Below, piece after piece: positions 30,945 through 41,592 of a stretch of 64,000 nucleotides of DNA (within the stretch, counting starts at the first letter, position 1; every line of letters begins with the position of its first letter). Position numbers and translations under genes: made by a program. Source of the stretch: Chrysogorgia sp. JL179-B06 (taxonomy: Eukaryota > Cnidaria > Anthozoa > Scleralcyonacea > Chrysogorgiidae); contig JAYKKM010000047.1 of the NCBI GenBank assembly GCA_035772405.1, positions 6,123,501-6,187,500 on the forward strand, read 5' to 3'. The notes under the pieces were generated by a model, which was not told the origin of the DNA, searched no databases, and saw only the letters and a list, made by a program, of their open reading frames with translations.

Positions 30945-32194
30945 ATGAGTTTTATCGAGAAATTGGAAGAAAGGAGAACGGTATTACTGTATGATATAGA
31001 TGACGAGGAGGTTCAGCGACTTCAACAGATGCCATATCCACTTTGCGTAAAGGTTCAATCTTGCTGTGATTTCAGTGTATGTAAAATATACTCTATACTT
31101 GACTGTTCATGTGTTCTTGACTGAGCTTGTGTTAAAATAGTATTATAAGACTATGTGTGAACGATTCATTGTTTATGGACGCGCTTTATTTAAATTAAAT
31201 TATGTATATAAAAGATAGATTATCAGTTTATCACCGCGCACATATATTGAGATGTTTCTGTATATATTTGTTGTTTATCATTTGTCATTAAAGTATATTC
31301 ATCGATTTTCTGCGTTTGTTTGTTTGTTTCATTTGTATAGCGTAGTGAGCGCACTCTATTTAAAATATATGAATATTATAACATTTCAGCAACGAGATAT
31401 ACATTTGTCATTTGTCCTTGTAAACACATTAAACTCTGTTTACTTACCGCGAATATTTATCATCTTTAAATATTTCAGTTTTTACACGACGGCGAAAAAC
31501 GTGATGTATAGTTGTTATAGCCAAGTTCACCAAATTTCCGTCGGTTATAATTGAGCCAATCCAGCCTACTGATTCGTATGTAGATGACATCTTTGATCGT
31601 CTCTTGGGGCATGTTGATGTAGAAATGCACAGAAAGGCCAATAGAAATTGTAACTGCACTGAATTTTCACAAGGGGCAAAAATTCTACAGCGTTCATTTC
31701 TAGTTCCTGAGGAGCAGCAACAAGGGGCTTGTGGGAATCAAAACCATCCTGTTTCCACTGTCACAGAGACACATCCAGAGAATGTATCTGAGACTGAAGA
31801 TAATACTGATCCTGAAGAATTATTTTCACAGATTTTTGCTGGTCGAGGTTCATACTGGGAAGAAAGGTACCAATCTTCTCTGAAACAATGTAGATTGAAA
31901 AGAGGACGCAATGAAAATGTTGAAATTAGATTAGAGTTTGAACCCGAGAACCCTAAAGATAAAAATGCAATCAGATTTGATGCACTGCTTGATGATACTT
32001 GGAACCCACTTGGGTATGTTGGGCGAGAAAAGATTCCAAAAGTTAGTAGTGCCATAAGAAACAATGAAATTAGGTCTATTACATTGACCAATGTCAGAAG
32101 TGCATATGTGCCTCATATAGACAAGCTGATGATGACTGGATTCTTTGCTATTGTTAAGTCAAAGAAATGGTTAGCAGGTGTTGCCAGAAGTTGA
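30945..32194 (+). CDS. HIRAN-domain protein (two exons, about 266 aa)
   Basis: Exon 1 (30,945-31,076) starts MSFIEKLEERRTVLLYDIDD and ends before GTATGT. Exon 2 (about 31,526-32,194) begins after CAAG in the same phase and is open to the stop. The C-terminal half contains the HIRAN pattern: a strand IRLEFEPENPKDKNAIRF, then NPLGYVGREKIPKVSSAI. HIRAN domains bind DNA ends or stalled forks and occur in HLTF-type helicases and as stand-alone proteins. Here it is the only recognisable domain. Joined length and frame are intact. Its place in a transposon suggests a role in handling transposon or replication DNA ends; that is inference. Confidence 0.65.
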
Positions 32195-32243
32195 ACATGT
32201 TAGTAATAATTTAATGTATTTGTTTCCATAAATTTCTTTTGAA

Positions 32244-32590
32244 CTAAATGACTGCTGGAAGTCCAACTGGATTCCGTTGTAGTCGTTGCCTAATTGATTG
32301 CTTGTTCCGAACTAGCAAAAATGACCTTCCAGCTGTAAAAATGGAAGCATCCTCCCTTCGATTTAGTGTAAGGCGGTGTAGCCTCAAAGGATGCTTTTCA
32401 GGAGCAACATTTGGCTCTACTTCTGGAGATTGGTCAAATGACTCGTAGGTGTCAGTCGATCCTCTGAATATTTCGTTCAAACTCCAATAATAAAACGGCA
32501 ATTCATCATCTAACTTTAAAGAAAATTCCCAATTTTGAAATTGAAATAGAGATAATTTGTTAAGATAAGAACATGCATATATATATACAG

Positions 32591-32628
<38 letters not shown>

Positions 32629-35600
32629 CATACATACACACATACACACATACACACATACACACATACATACACACATACACGCATACATACATACGTA
32701 CATACATACATACATACTGTACATGTATTACCTGCATATTTTCCTCCACTGGTTTTTAAACTCTTTCAGTGTGAATGTTGTTCCTAGCTGCTGATGGTAC
32801 AGTGAGAAAAAGCACTCAACATCGTCTGTTGTCCCACCTCTTGGGTGTTCCTCCCAACCAATGTTATAGTTTTCTCGTCTTCAGAATTCTTGGCTTTCGA
32901 TGTTGGTTGTAATTGCAATTGCAGTTTCCCGACTAAAACCACGCAATCCACTAAAAGATCTATGAATTAACAACAGTAGTGGTTATGATGATAGGATGAT
33001 AATGATGGTGATTGTACAGTGCTAGTTCCATGGACGTGGAAATGACCATTATTCAAAATGACAACACATGGTCTATTTACCTGTTTATATCCATGGTAGA
33101 CAGATCCATGCCACAATTATACCATGGAATAAGTGCTTCTAATAAATAGTTTAGCATAGCATAGTTTGCTTTGCATCTTTGCAACTGGCTCATTCCCCTT
33201 CCATCAGATGCTTCATGCCATTTTGCCACAATTTCAACATACTTATCTTCTATGTTGTAACCTTCTCTACTGAGAAAGTTAGCAACATGGTATGACAAGA
33301 GTTTCTCTGCATCAGTGACTGACTGTTTGCGCTTTCCAACAAGTGCTGTGTGCGTGAGACCTGTTGAAGGGTCCCTCATAGCTTCATCAAAGGCATCCAG
33401 ATTTAGTGCCATGTATGCTCCTTCTCGTGTGTGTTTAGCAACCCGTTTCAATATGTGACAGTGATCTTCCCTCTCATGATGCACTGTACCAGTTGTTGGT
33501 GATTCTTCAGGTACATAGAGGTATATAGAAAAATCAACGCCTTTGCTTTTCCATATTGAAACGACATGCCGAAAGTAGAGTGTTGCCACTAGAGAGCGCA
33601 TTATGTCTAACTGTGTTTCTGGCTGGTTGTGTCGGTAAGGCATTGGAGTGTGACCATGGGGGACTAAATTAGAGCGAACATGGGCTACAGCTTCATGAAA
33701 TGGTATGCCTTTCTTTTGGAGGTCATGTAATCTCTTCAAGAATGGTTTGAGGTATCCTCTGATCTTGTGCAATTGCAACAGGTTTACCATTGGCATCTGT
33801 TGGGAGTAAACAAGACAGTGTCAGGTATAAATTACTGTACATGATTTTTTACCTTTTTTTCTTACAAAGAAGAGACAGTATTATCTGTCAGAGACTCATC
33901 AATTAGCTTTGTCAGATATATAATATATATATATATATATATACACTTCACTAGGTAGGATACACCAAGGGTGTTGTAGTATTACCAAATACCTGACAAA
34001 AAATGCTGAAAATACCCAACATGCACAGAAGCATGATATGCCATAATTACCCACATTTCAAAGTAAGATTAACAAAAATCCAATTTATACCCCAAACCCC
34101 TGGCCATATCCCAACAACACTGTCTTTACCTAGCTAACTTTTACACTGGAAATAACTAAATAAGTCATTGTGTTTTCAGCATTCTTTTGGCGGTATACTG
34201 TTCATCCTTACCCAATGTACATTGCAATATCATTTCCAGTTTTTGTTTGGATATCTTATTAGCCATTTGCTTTACGTCATGGATTAGTTGCCAGATATGG
34301 AGTGGCCTTGTCTCACCATTAGTCCTCAGTGTACTAAATTCACCATCAGTGACAGTTCCTAAAATAATTAAGAAAAAGTTGCCATTAATTAATTACTCGT
34401 TTTTGTGTGGGAAATAACTGAGTGTTCTTGAAGAATTAAAGAAAAATTGCACGCGTTCTTCACACACATGGTATGTGTGAATATTTCACCAAACACAAGT
34501 GTGATTTTTCATTATAATTATTCTTCAAGAACAAGTGTTATTATTTCCTTTTAACACTTTAATTTCAATAATTTTTACACATTTCTGAATTAATGGTTTT
34601 AATAATTTGACAGAGGAGTCACCAAACAAGAAGTCACCCAATTGTTTTGCAAAATCCAAAAATAGTAAAATGATTGTTTCACAATTATATTATAACAATT
34701 ATTCATCATCATCATCATAAACTTTATTTAAACCTCGGGTTGATGGGACTGTTTAGGCCCCTAGCAGATACATTGCTAATATGCCGAGAAATAGAAAAAA
34801 AATAAAATACTAAGCACTAAATTTACAAATATAAAACATTAAACATTAAAATCTCATTGTACGCACAGCGCTACAAAAAGACTCTACATTAATTGCTGTT
34901 CTTAAGGAGTCTGGTAAAGAGTTCCAAGTCGTTGCAGCGGTATACGAAGTGAATTAAGACCAAAATGTGTGGTTTTAACTCTTGGAATGCACAGTTTGTT
35001 AAGTCCTCTAATTCACAATTATGTAACAATTATATAAGTAATAGCATGGCTTGAGGGAGATTAGTGATTAAATGGCCCCGTAACCTTCGCCCGAGGGAAT
35101 TCCACAAACCTGCCGAGGGTAAGGGACCATTTAATCACTAATCTCCCGAAAGGCCATGCTATTAGTTTGTAATAGCATAGTTGATGAGGGTTTCCAAGCG
35201 TATAATTTGTTTTTACTAATTGTTAAAACTCCTGTGAGAACAATAACACTTTGAATACATGAGCGTAAGTGGCGTGTATAAATATGAGGGAGTTCCATAG
35301 ATTTGAATAGTGTTGTTTGAGATGTCGAAGAGTATTGTAGAAAATCGGTTCTCGTTTGTCACAGAATGGGATTTAGTGAACGCGAATGTGGCCGTGTCTA
35401 ATGCTCTTTCTTGTGCAACTAAGTCATCTGCCTCTGATAGTGCTACATATGTTGATGTGGAGGATGCAACTCTTGTTTCTGCTTGTGTGGACTATGAGAA
35501 AAGCTGCATTTCAAATCTAGATATAAGTGGCATTCTGCAGAGCGCTACTGTTAACGGAGGCGTACATATTCATATTACTACACGTAAATGAGTTTTGAAT

Positions 35601-38600
35601 TTGAATATTACTGAAGTTGGAATGTTATTAATGAGCGTGAAATTTTGTGGGAATAAAAGTGTTTTGTTGTTGTGTAGAATGTAATTACTTGCATGTTTGA
35701 CCATGCATAACCGAGCGGGCGATTAGAACTAATCGCCCGCTGTAGCGGGCGATTAGTTCTAATCGCCCGCGATTAGTTAGTAATCGACCCGGTAAAAACA
35801 AAAGAAACCCGCTCAACTATGCTATTACAGCCATAAATACTGTACCTACAACTTCCATGTTGTTTTCAACCATAACTTTTTTCACTTCTTGCAATAGCTG
35901 TCTGACAAATTGATCACCAAATGAGTGATAAGGAATATACTGCACCGGTACTGCATATGGTTTCCTGTTCCTCCGTTCTTCAGATACCATTACAACCAAC
36001 ACATGAGTGGCAGCAGGTTGACGTTTCTTCTTAAACAGGTTTTTCAAATAGTCAAGAAGGACACCTCGATTTTTTTCAAAATCTCTAATAAATTTCTCAA
36101 AGTCTAAGAACTCAGGCCTCAAGAGATCTAACAGGTCATTGATATACAAGATGAGATGCTGTGCTTGCTCAAGCAATTTGCTGTACTCAACAACTTCCCA
36201 GTTCAATCCTTTTAAAGTCTCTTCTAGTGTGTTACCTTTGTCAAACTTGGTCTCATAAACCTTGACTGCACTTTTCAAACCTTGTACCAGAAATTCTTTA
36301 TCATCGGTAAACCCATCCACAACTTTTTTAGCAAACAACTGACTCTCAGTGGATGAGTGGGTATTGTCAGCACATTGGTGTACCTCGTGGATTCGGGCTT
36401 CATACTTTTGCCGACGTTTTCTCAATTTTCCATCACCAAGATCAACATCACCATTCCATTCACCATTCGTTGATTCTTGCAATGCCGCTTTTAAGTCAGT
36501 TCCATCAGCTTTAACCCAGAAACGTCCAGATTTATGACACTCAGACAATACTTTCAGTGATGGTACCTGAATTTTTAACAGCAAATGAGTTACACATAAT
36601 TTACCCATTCTCTCAGGCCTGCAGCCAAAACTAGCCAGGACTTTTTCCCTTGACTGAAGGTTATCATCTGGCATCAGCCACAAAACTATATATAGTTGGT
36701 CTATCACTGACTCGGTGAAAGGGTTAAAACAGTAATGGTGCAATACATACTTGAATTAATTTTGGCTATGCCTTTTAATAAAATCATAATATAATAATTA
36801 TGCTATACCTGAACTTCTGGTTTCACACTATATTCAGAGCATTTCATGTCTTCACATCGTGTTACTTTGCCAACACATGCAACATTGACGTGTGCCTGAA
36901 ATAATAAAAAACTCCAGTTTACAAAACATTACTGAGCTATGCAGTTTAGGAGCCATTATTATATATAAGTATCGTACACATCCTGGTTGGACAAGGCTTG
37001 TTGTTTTCAGAGATTTCCATAGACAGACAGTGAAGTAATTGGACCATTATAGCAATGCACTAGGAACCTAACAGTATTACAATAAACATTCTACCATCTT
37101 ACATGAATTGGAATTTTCATGTTGTCACGTGACACATTACTCCACATCGGGCCTCTAAATAGACGGTTAAAGCGCTGGCCAAATTCAGAAACCATTACAG
37201 AGTGCCATAAATCATAATCTTGTGGCATCGATATCTGTAATTACAAATGTAATAGAAATAGAATGCGCATATTAATTATTACATGTGCAATATACAATTT
37301 TTATTATGGAAGGATTTATAATCCTTTTCACAGACATGACAGCAGTACATTATGTACATGTACAGGTAGAATAATAAGATAGTCCTCAAATTTTATACAT
37401 TTAATACTACAACACTCAATGCACATATAGCAAAATATACATATCACAAATATCCAAACCTGCTGTGTGTTGGTACATGTAAAGAATTTAACTTGGTATT
37501 CAACCAATCCAAAAGGCATGCGACCAATTGGCATAAGGGTGTCTGTACCATCTGGCCTCATTACACCAACACATTGTGCAAACTTTTTCAGTAGGTTTTC
37601 CTTTCCTGCATTCTGTAGGTTTTTCATGGCTTCCAGTGAAAGGGAGACATATTTTGAGGCATTTGACTTGATACCATGGGATTTGGCAACACTTGCAAAT
37701 AAACTATCAGCACCTTTCAGAATCTCATCATGTCCTAGCAGTGCACAAATTATGGAAAGCAGCTTGGTCAATGATTGAGCACCATCCTTCTCCACTAAAA
37801 GCTCACAAAGTTCAAGGATCTTTATTTTAATCAGATCAACATCATTCACACAAGTTGAACCGGTATAAGCCTCTTTCTGGGAATGAACATTTTCATCAAC
37901 ATCTTCATAATCTATGCTGTAGAGCTTTTCAACTTCATCTAAGGTACCTTTCTTTTTTAACACATTTACAATTCTTGAGCGAATGGAAGTACATGTAACT
38001 ACACAAACAGAAAAGTTACTTTCTCATATAATAATGATCTATATATACTGTAAAACAACCAAATGCTCAGGGCAAGAATAAAGGTGGAATTGAACCAACC
38101 TCACACTAATGATATAAAAGATACCACTAGTATGCTCACCAGAATTACCCCATTAGCCCCTCAACATTCTACCAATATGTATCAACACACGCACATCAAC
38201 AGTATGTATAATACAGTACATATGTATTATATTTATATTCACTGACTATAGTTTATATATTTCTACCCAGAGGATTCATACCAGTTCTGGTTGTTGTTCC
38301 ACAGGATTTACTCAAGAAAGTACGTGCTTCTTCCCAGTAAGGATTGTTTACTCGAAGTGAAGGCCATTCATTGTCAGTATTTTGAAGGTCTTTATGTAAT
38401 GCCACAAATTGGACCAAAGCGGAGTCTTCCTCGTGTGACCATGGCGGTTGTCTCGTTCGTCGCTCACTGCAATCCGAAAAGAAATATGACCATGGCGGTT
38501 GTCTCATTCGCTGCCTGGTGAAAAGAAAACATAAATTAAACGGTCTGCTTAAGATACGCTCATTTAATAATACCTCTTCAAAAGAAAATGACAATCGTCG

Positions 38601-38713
38601 TGGATGTTCGGGACGTTCATGCTTGGCTTCTGCACGTATAACTGCTTGTCCTTCTTCGGAGTATCTCCGCTAGGTACGCGATGCCTCTTCTCACTGCTTC
38701 TGTCAGACGCCAT
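32244..38713 (-). CDS. Large multi-exon transposon gene (putative transposase)
   Basis: Approximate exons from the 5' end: 38,713-38,575 (MASDRSSEKRHRVPSGDTP), 38,505-38,268 (SANT/trihelix-like PPWSHEEDSALVQFV), 37,963-37,460, 37,238-37,104 (QRFNRLFRGPMWSNVSRDNM), 36,898-36,811 (HVNVACVGKVTRCEDMKC), 36,743-35,849 (ending RNRKPYAVPVQYIPY region), 34,362-34,172 (TDGEFSTLRTNGETRPLHIW), 33,796-33,087 (HHEREDHCHILKRVAKHTR, then TGLTHTALVGKRKQS), 32,957-32,735 (GFSRETAIAITTNIESQ, GTTDDVECFFS) and 32,530-32,244. Most borders have GT/AG. One in-frame TGA breaks the 32.9-kb exon. Conserved acidic positions (TDGEF, REDHCHILKR, TTDDVE) could form a DDE-type site. I recall this protein as abundant in coral genomes but without a named function. 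Confidence 0.55.
32582..32716. repeat. (TA)n and (CATA)n microsatellite
   Basis: (TA)n at 32,593-32,625 passes into CATACATACACACATACACA-type repeats. It lies in the intron between the last two exons of the minus-strand transposon gene and causes spurious Tyr/Ile- and Val/Cys-rich ORFs. Confidence 0.9.
34423..34537. repeat. Foldback palindrome in an intron of the transposon gene
   Basis: The arms GTGTTCTTGAAGAATTA and TAATTATTCTTCAAGAACAA are inverse. The arms extend with AAAAATTGCA/TGTGATTTTT, and the loop includes ACACATGGTATGTGTG. Confidence 0.6.
34700..35010 (-). mobile_element. 5'-truncated LINE 3' end
   Basis: (ATC)n followed by TAAACTTTATTTAAACCTCG and a region with AGTCTGGTAAAGAGTTCCAA and GGTTTTAACTCTTGGAATGC is typical of the inverted 3' UTR of L2/CR1-like LINEs. 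It has no coding part. Confidence 0.5.
35040..35164. mobile_element. Foldback mini-element with ATTAGTGATTAAATG arms
   Basis: Arms of about 45 nt, outer AATAGCATGGCTTGAGGGAG and its near-inverse, inner ATTAGTGATTAAATGG and its inverse, with a loop rich in CCTTCGCCCGAGGG. The inner arm is shared with the palindrome at 52,284-52,381, and the outer arm resembles the ends of the adjacent element at 35,168-35,834. Confidence 0.7.
35168..35834. mobile_element. Mini-transposon carrying an 89-codon gene
   Basis: Left end TAATAGCATAGTTGATGAGG and inverted right end TAATAGCATAGTTGAGCGGG are near-identical and continue with GTTTC. Inside are a TATAAATA box (about 35,278), one intact ORF (35,322-35,591), an AATAAA (about 35,654) and, near the right end, two back-to-back GCGGGCGATTAG palindromes (35,716-35,773). 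It sits in an intron of the large gene of the 8.4-kb transposon. Confidence 0.65.
35322..35591 (+). CDS. Intact 89-aa ORF of the mini-transposon
   Basis: The ATG lies 44 bp after a TATAAATA box. The protein MSKSIVENRFSFVTEWDLVN is followed by a Ser/Ala/Asp-rich middle and ends ILQSATVNGGVHIHITTRK. No known motif is seen. The end resembles, in style only, the NG-x-hIhI strands at the C-terminus of the Crypton-like remnant at 23.3 kb. A polyadenylation signal follows 60 bp downstream. Being intact in such a decayed neighbourhood is notable. Confidence 0.5.
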   Translation: MSKSIVENRFSFVTEWDLVNANVAVSNALSCATKSSASDSATYVDVEDATLVSACVDYEKSCISNLDISGILQSATVNGGVHIHITTRK

Positions 38714-39189
38714 TTCGAACAATACAAATAGTGATGTATTTTAACGACAAAATACGCACAAAAAGAAAGGAGACTTAAGGAGACTTATCCCGGTTTAAGA
38801 AACTAGCTACAATATACTTTCGATCGAAACACTCTGAATTTGTATTTGCCTTTCTAAAAGTTAACATATATGATTATGGAGTGCATCACTCACCTTGTAT
38901 ATAAGTTAACATACGTCAGGAATAATTTCGAATTCGCCCAATGAAATGAGTAGAAAATGTAGCATGTCATCTTTATCTCCAAGCTTGGTCACATAATTTC
39001 AAATTAATAATACATTAAAGATATAATTATCAATTACCACGCCAAATTCCGAAAAACACGGCATTTCACGACAAGATACGACGCCATGTTGTCTTGCTCT
39101 ACGAACTTCGTCGCAAAGCATCGTGGGATAGGCTGAACAGCTCCTCTGATCTCAAACCAAGGTTAACTTCTTTACGTGGGAAAGGAAGA

Positions 39190-39319
39190 TGTGACGTCAT
39201 CTACCTTGTGACTGTTGCCCCCAGCAGGGGATTGACCTCGAGGCAGTAAGCCGAATGGAGTTTGTAAATAAAGCCTAGCTTGAATAAACCTTTTAAAACT
39301 CGTGTTACCACACATTACA
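39190..39319 (+). repeat. Gypsy-1 3' LTR
   Basis: 130 bp, preceded by the polypurine tract GGGAAAGGAAGA and followed by the CTTGT duplication. Confidence 0.9.
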
Positions 39320-40292
39320 CTTGTCACTTATTTCTGATAATTCAACAATCTCTAAAGGAGAGTCAATTTGAGAGACTTTTTTAATATGTGAACATAGTTG
39401 ACCACAATCATGATCAGGACACAGCCAAGATTGTTCAAAGTGGAAACGCTTTGCAAAGGCAATACAAATGGACTCTCCACCTCTCTTAAGCAGTGCAAAA
39501 ACCACCAGCTCCACTGTTGCACCACTTTGTGTTCTCACAAATGAATTTTGTCGGCGCGACTTGCGGGTGTACTCCAAACAATGGAATATATTGCCATTAC
39601 AAACAGCTTTGGTGAAGTATTCTGCCTCATCTTCAGGAACATCATTTTCACAATATTCATCGACTAGATATTTTTCTTGAATATCCAAGTCACGAACATA
39701 TGATGCACCCAAAAGTGCTACATCTTGGGTTATCTTCTTTGCCTTTTTCAGTGGAGCATGACCTTTTAGTTGAACATCCATGTGCAATCTGCGAAGGAAC
39801 GGTAATTTAAGTAACACTTGGTTGAATCCTTCAAAGATATATGTTGAGTAGCTTGGAAGAGGGCCCCAATCAATGACTGTCTGAGTTAAATGGCACAGTT
39901 GATGGACATTATATGTCATGTTTGTTGCACCATAAAGGTGCTGAATGCCCGGGCATGTCCTCTGCCCTTTTCAATGGTCTCTCCAGGGTTATAACACCAA
40001 CTGCATCCATACTGGCCATTAAACTGGTGTATGTTCTGAAGAGCACATCTTGCAATGGTATCGCATGAACAAATACAGGCATATATTTTGAAACGCACCT
40101 CTTTTCCACCACGCAACAAGTTCAGTCCTTGTCTGGATAGCTTTTTTAGTTCTTTGGTGAAAAGGATGAAAAAATTCCAAGATAGATGGTTTCCCAATAC
40201 CAAACCACAAACCAAGAAGAAAAATATTGTTTTTTCTTTGCTGAGGAGGGAGTTCGTTAAGGATTCCCTGTGTGGCCAGACGCTGTAATTTT
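39320..40292 (-). pseudogene. EnSpm/CACTA-like transposase remnant
   Basis: The minus strand, in three successive frames, encodes QQRKNNIFLLGLWFGIGKPS (about 40,250), RCALQNIHQFNGQYGCSWCY with GETIEKGRGHARAF (about 39,960-40,060), then TYNVHQLCHLTQTVIDWGPL and STYIFEGFNQVLLKLPFLRR (about 39,780-39,905). The order Y-G-CSWC block then YN-HQL-HL is that of Transposase_21/DUF4218-type CACTA transposases. A CPDHDCGQL segment follows. Two frameshifts make it dead, and the 3' end is split by gypsy-1 (rest at 25,561). The (TA)n at 40,299 bounds it upstream. Confidence 0.7.
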
Positions 40293-40297
40293 TATAC

Positions 40298-40424
<127 letters not shown>

Positions 40425-40982
40425 GTATGCAATTAGTTTTACAAACTGTCACAATATGTAATTGCCCGAAGAAGGAAGTTAAGTAACGTCCGAAACATGT
40501 CGCAAATAAAAGCAAAATTCCAAAGCGTTGTGTTGTTTTTAAAGATAGACCATAAATAGATAAAGACCATATATATATATATATATGTATGTATATATAT
40601 AAAAATATATATATTTATAAAATAACCGGAAGTAAATGAGCGAGAACACGCTATCTGATTGGTTACTGAGCTCAAAAACCGTGCATTATAACTCAATAAA
40701 GCATAAGCTGACGTGATTCTTCGCGTAGATTTTGTCGTTTTTGACGGATTTTCAGTAGTTTAAATCACAAAAGATAGTCAAAGAATACCTGGATACAAGG
40801 CTAATCAAGATACTAACACAACAGAATGTTTTAACTGCAACGTTGAGTGCATTTTCATCGCTAAAATCGCCAACGTGTTTTCATCATAGACTTCCTAGCA
40901 ACGCACATAGCAACGTCATTTATAACAGGTAAATCTACATTTTTCATGGCTTTATTGTTAATAATAATGGTGTTATTTTATA

Positions 40983-41131
40983 AAAGAAATAAAAAACTTT
41001 GTCTTGTGTGATTATCGAGTTATAATGGCACTCGAGAAGCTAGTAAAACACTCGGCTATCGCCTCGTGTTTTACACGCATCTCTCGTGCCATTATAACTC
41101 GATAATCACACGCGACACGTTTTTTATTTCT

Positions 41132-41134
<3 letters not shown>
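40983..41134. mobile_element. 150-bp foldback element next to (TA)n
   Basis: The arms AAGAAATAAAAAACTTTGTC and its near-inverse, continuing through GTGTGATTATCGAGTTATAA and TGGCACTCGAGA, are complementary for about 70 nt around ACACTCGGCTATCGCCTCGTGT. (TA)n follows immediately at 41,135-41,184. Confidence 0.8.
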
Positions 41135-41183
<49 letters not shown>

Positions 41184-41187
<4 letters not shown>

Positions 41188-41582
41188 GTAATATTTTGGC
41201 ATTTCACTCGATCAAACTACATGTTGAAAGGATTTATGGTGAAGGAAAATTTCGAGTGTTGGAATACATACATTTTAAGACCAAACCGGGACCAGTTGCG
41301 AAAAATGCAACTTTAAGGCCTTCCGGCTGGGAATTGAACCCGCGGCCCTGCGATGCTAGTGCAGTGCTCTGACCACTGAGCTACGGAAGCCGTTGCCGAG
41401 AGCTTAGTCACGAGTTCTGTATATATGGTGGTGGTAATGCCGGGATAAGATTCTGGGTATATTATAGGTAATATTTTGGCATTTCACTCGATCAAACTAC
41501 ATGCATGTTGAAAGGATTTACGGTGAAGGAAAATTTCGAGTGTTGGAATACATACATTTTAAGACCAAACCGGGACCAGTAA
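41184..41582 (-). mobile_element. tRNA-derived SINE-like unit between 112-bp direct repeats
   Basis: ATTAGGTAATATTTTGGCAT through AGACCAAACCGGGACCAGT occurs at 41,184-41,295 and again at 41,463-41,580, with a short extra ATGC in the second. Between them on the minus strand lies a 74-nt tRNA-like sequence (41,318-41,391). The unit could be a dimeric or tandem SINE. Its orientation follows the tRNA-like part. Confidence 0.6.
41318..41391 (-). tRNA. tRNA-Ala(AGC)-like sequence, probably a SINE head
   Basis: The minus strand reads GCTTCCGTAGCTCAGTGGTC, a good A box, then an anticodon loop CTAGCAT with anticodon AGC, and a B-box-like GGGTTCAATTCCC. The acceptor stem pairs at six of seven positions, the anticodon stem at four of five, and the T stem is poor. 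A weakened cloverleaf inside a repeated unit points to a SINE or tRNA pseudogene rather than a working tRNA. Confidence 0.5.
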
Positions 41583-41592
41583 TATATATATA

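Larger units (their letters stand above)
30722..39148. mobile_element. 8.4-kb DNA transposon with HIRAN gene and a divergent large gene
   Basis: The terminal inverted repeats CAGAGGTGTTCAGCCTATCC and (inverted right end) CAGAGGAGCTGTTCAGCCTA continue through CCCACGATGC and TTGCGA, about 33 bp with one 3-bp indel. They are flanked by the 9-bp duplication ATCTCAAAC. The element lies in the 3' untranslated part of gypsy-1, whose polypurine tract and LTR resume at 39,158. It carries a plus-strand HIRAN gene near the left end and a multi-exon minus-strand gene starting near the right end; the two converge at about 32.2 kb. I cannot place it in a named superfamily. Confidence 0.9.
25634..39319 (+). 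mobile_element. Ty3/gypsy LTR retrotransposon, interrupted by two insertions
   Basis: The 5' LTR (25,634-25,756) and 3' LTR (39,190-39,319) both begin TGTGACGTCATCTACC and end CACACATTACA. They are flanked by the 5-bp duplication CTTGT at 25,629-25,633 and 39,320-39,324. Internal order is gag, zinc knuckles, protease, RT, RNase H, integrase on the plus strand. Insertions are a 655-bp MITE at 28,544-29,198 and an 8.4-kb DNA transposon at 30,722-39,148. Without them the element is about 4.6 kb. Multiple nonsense codons make it inactive. Confidence 0.93.

Noticed and set aside
41318..41391. Functional tRNA-Ala gene
   Set aside because: The T stem is poor, acceptor and anticodon stems have mismatches, and it lies inside a repeated unit. 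A SINE head is more likely, and it is recorded at moderate confidence only.
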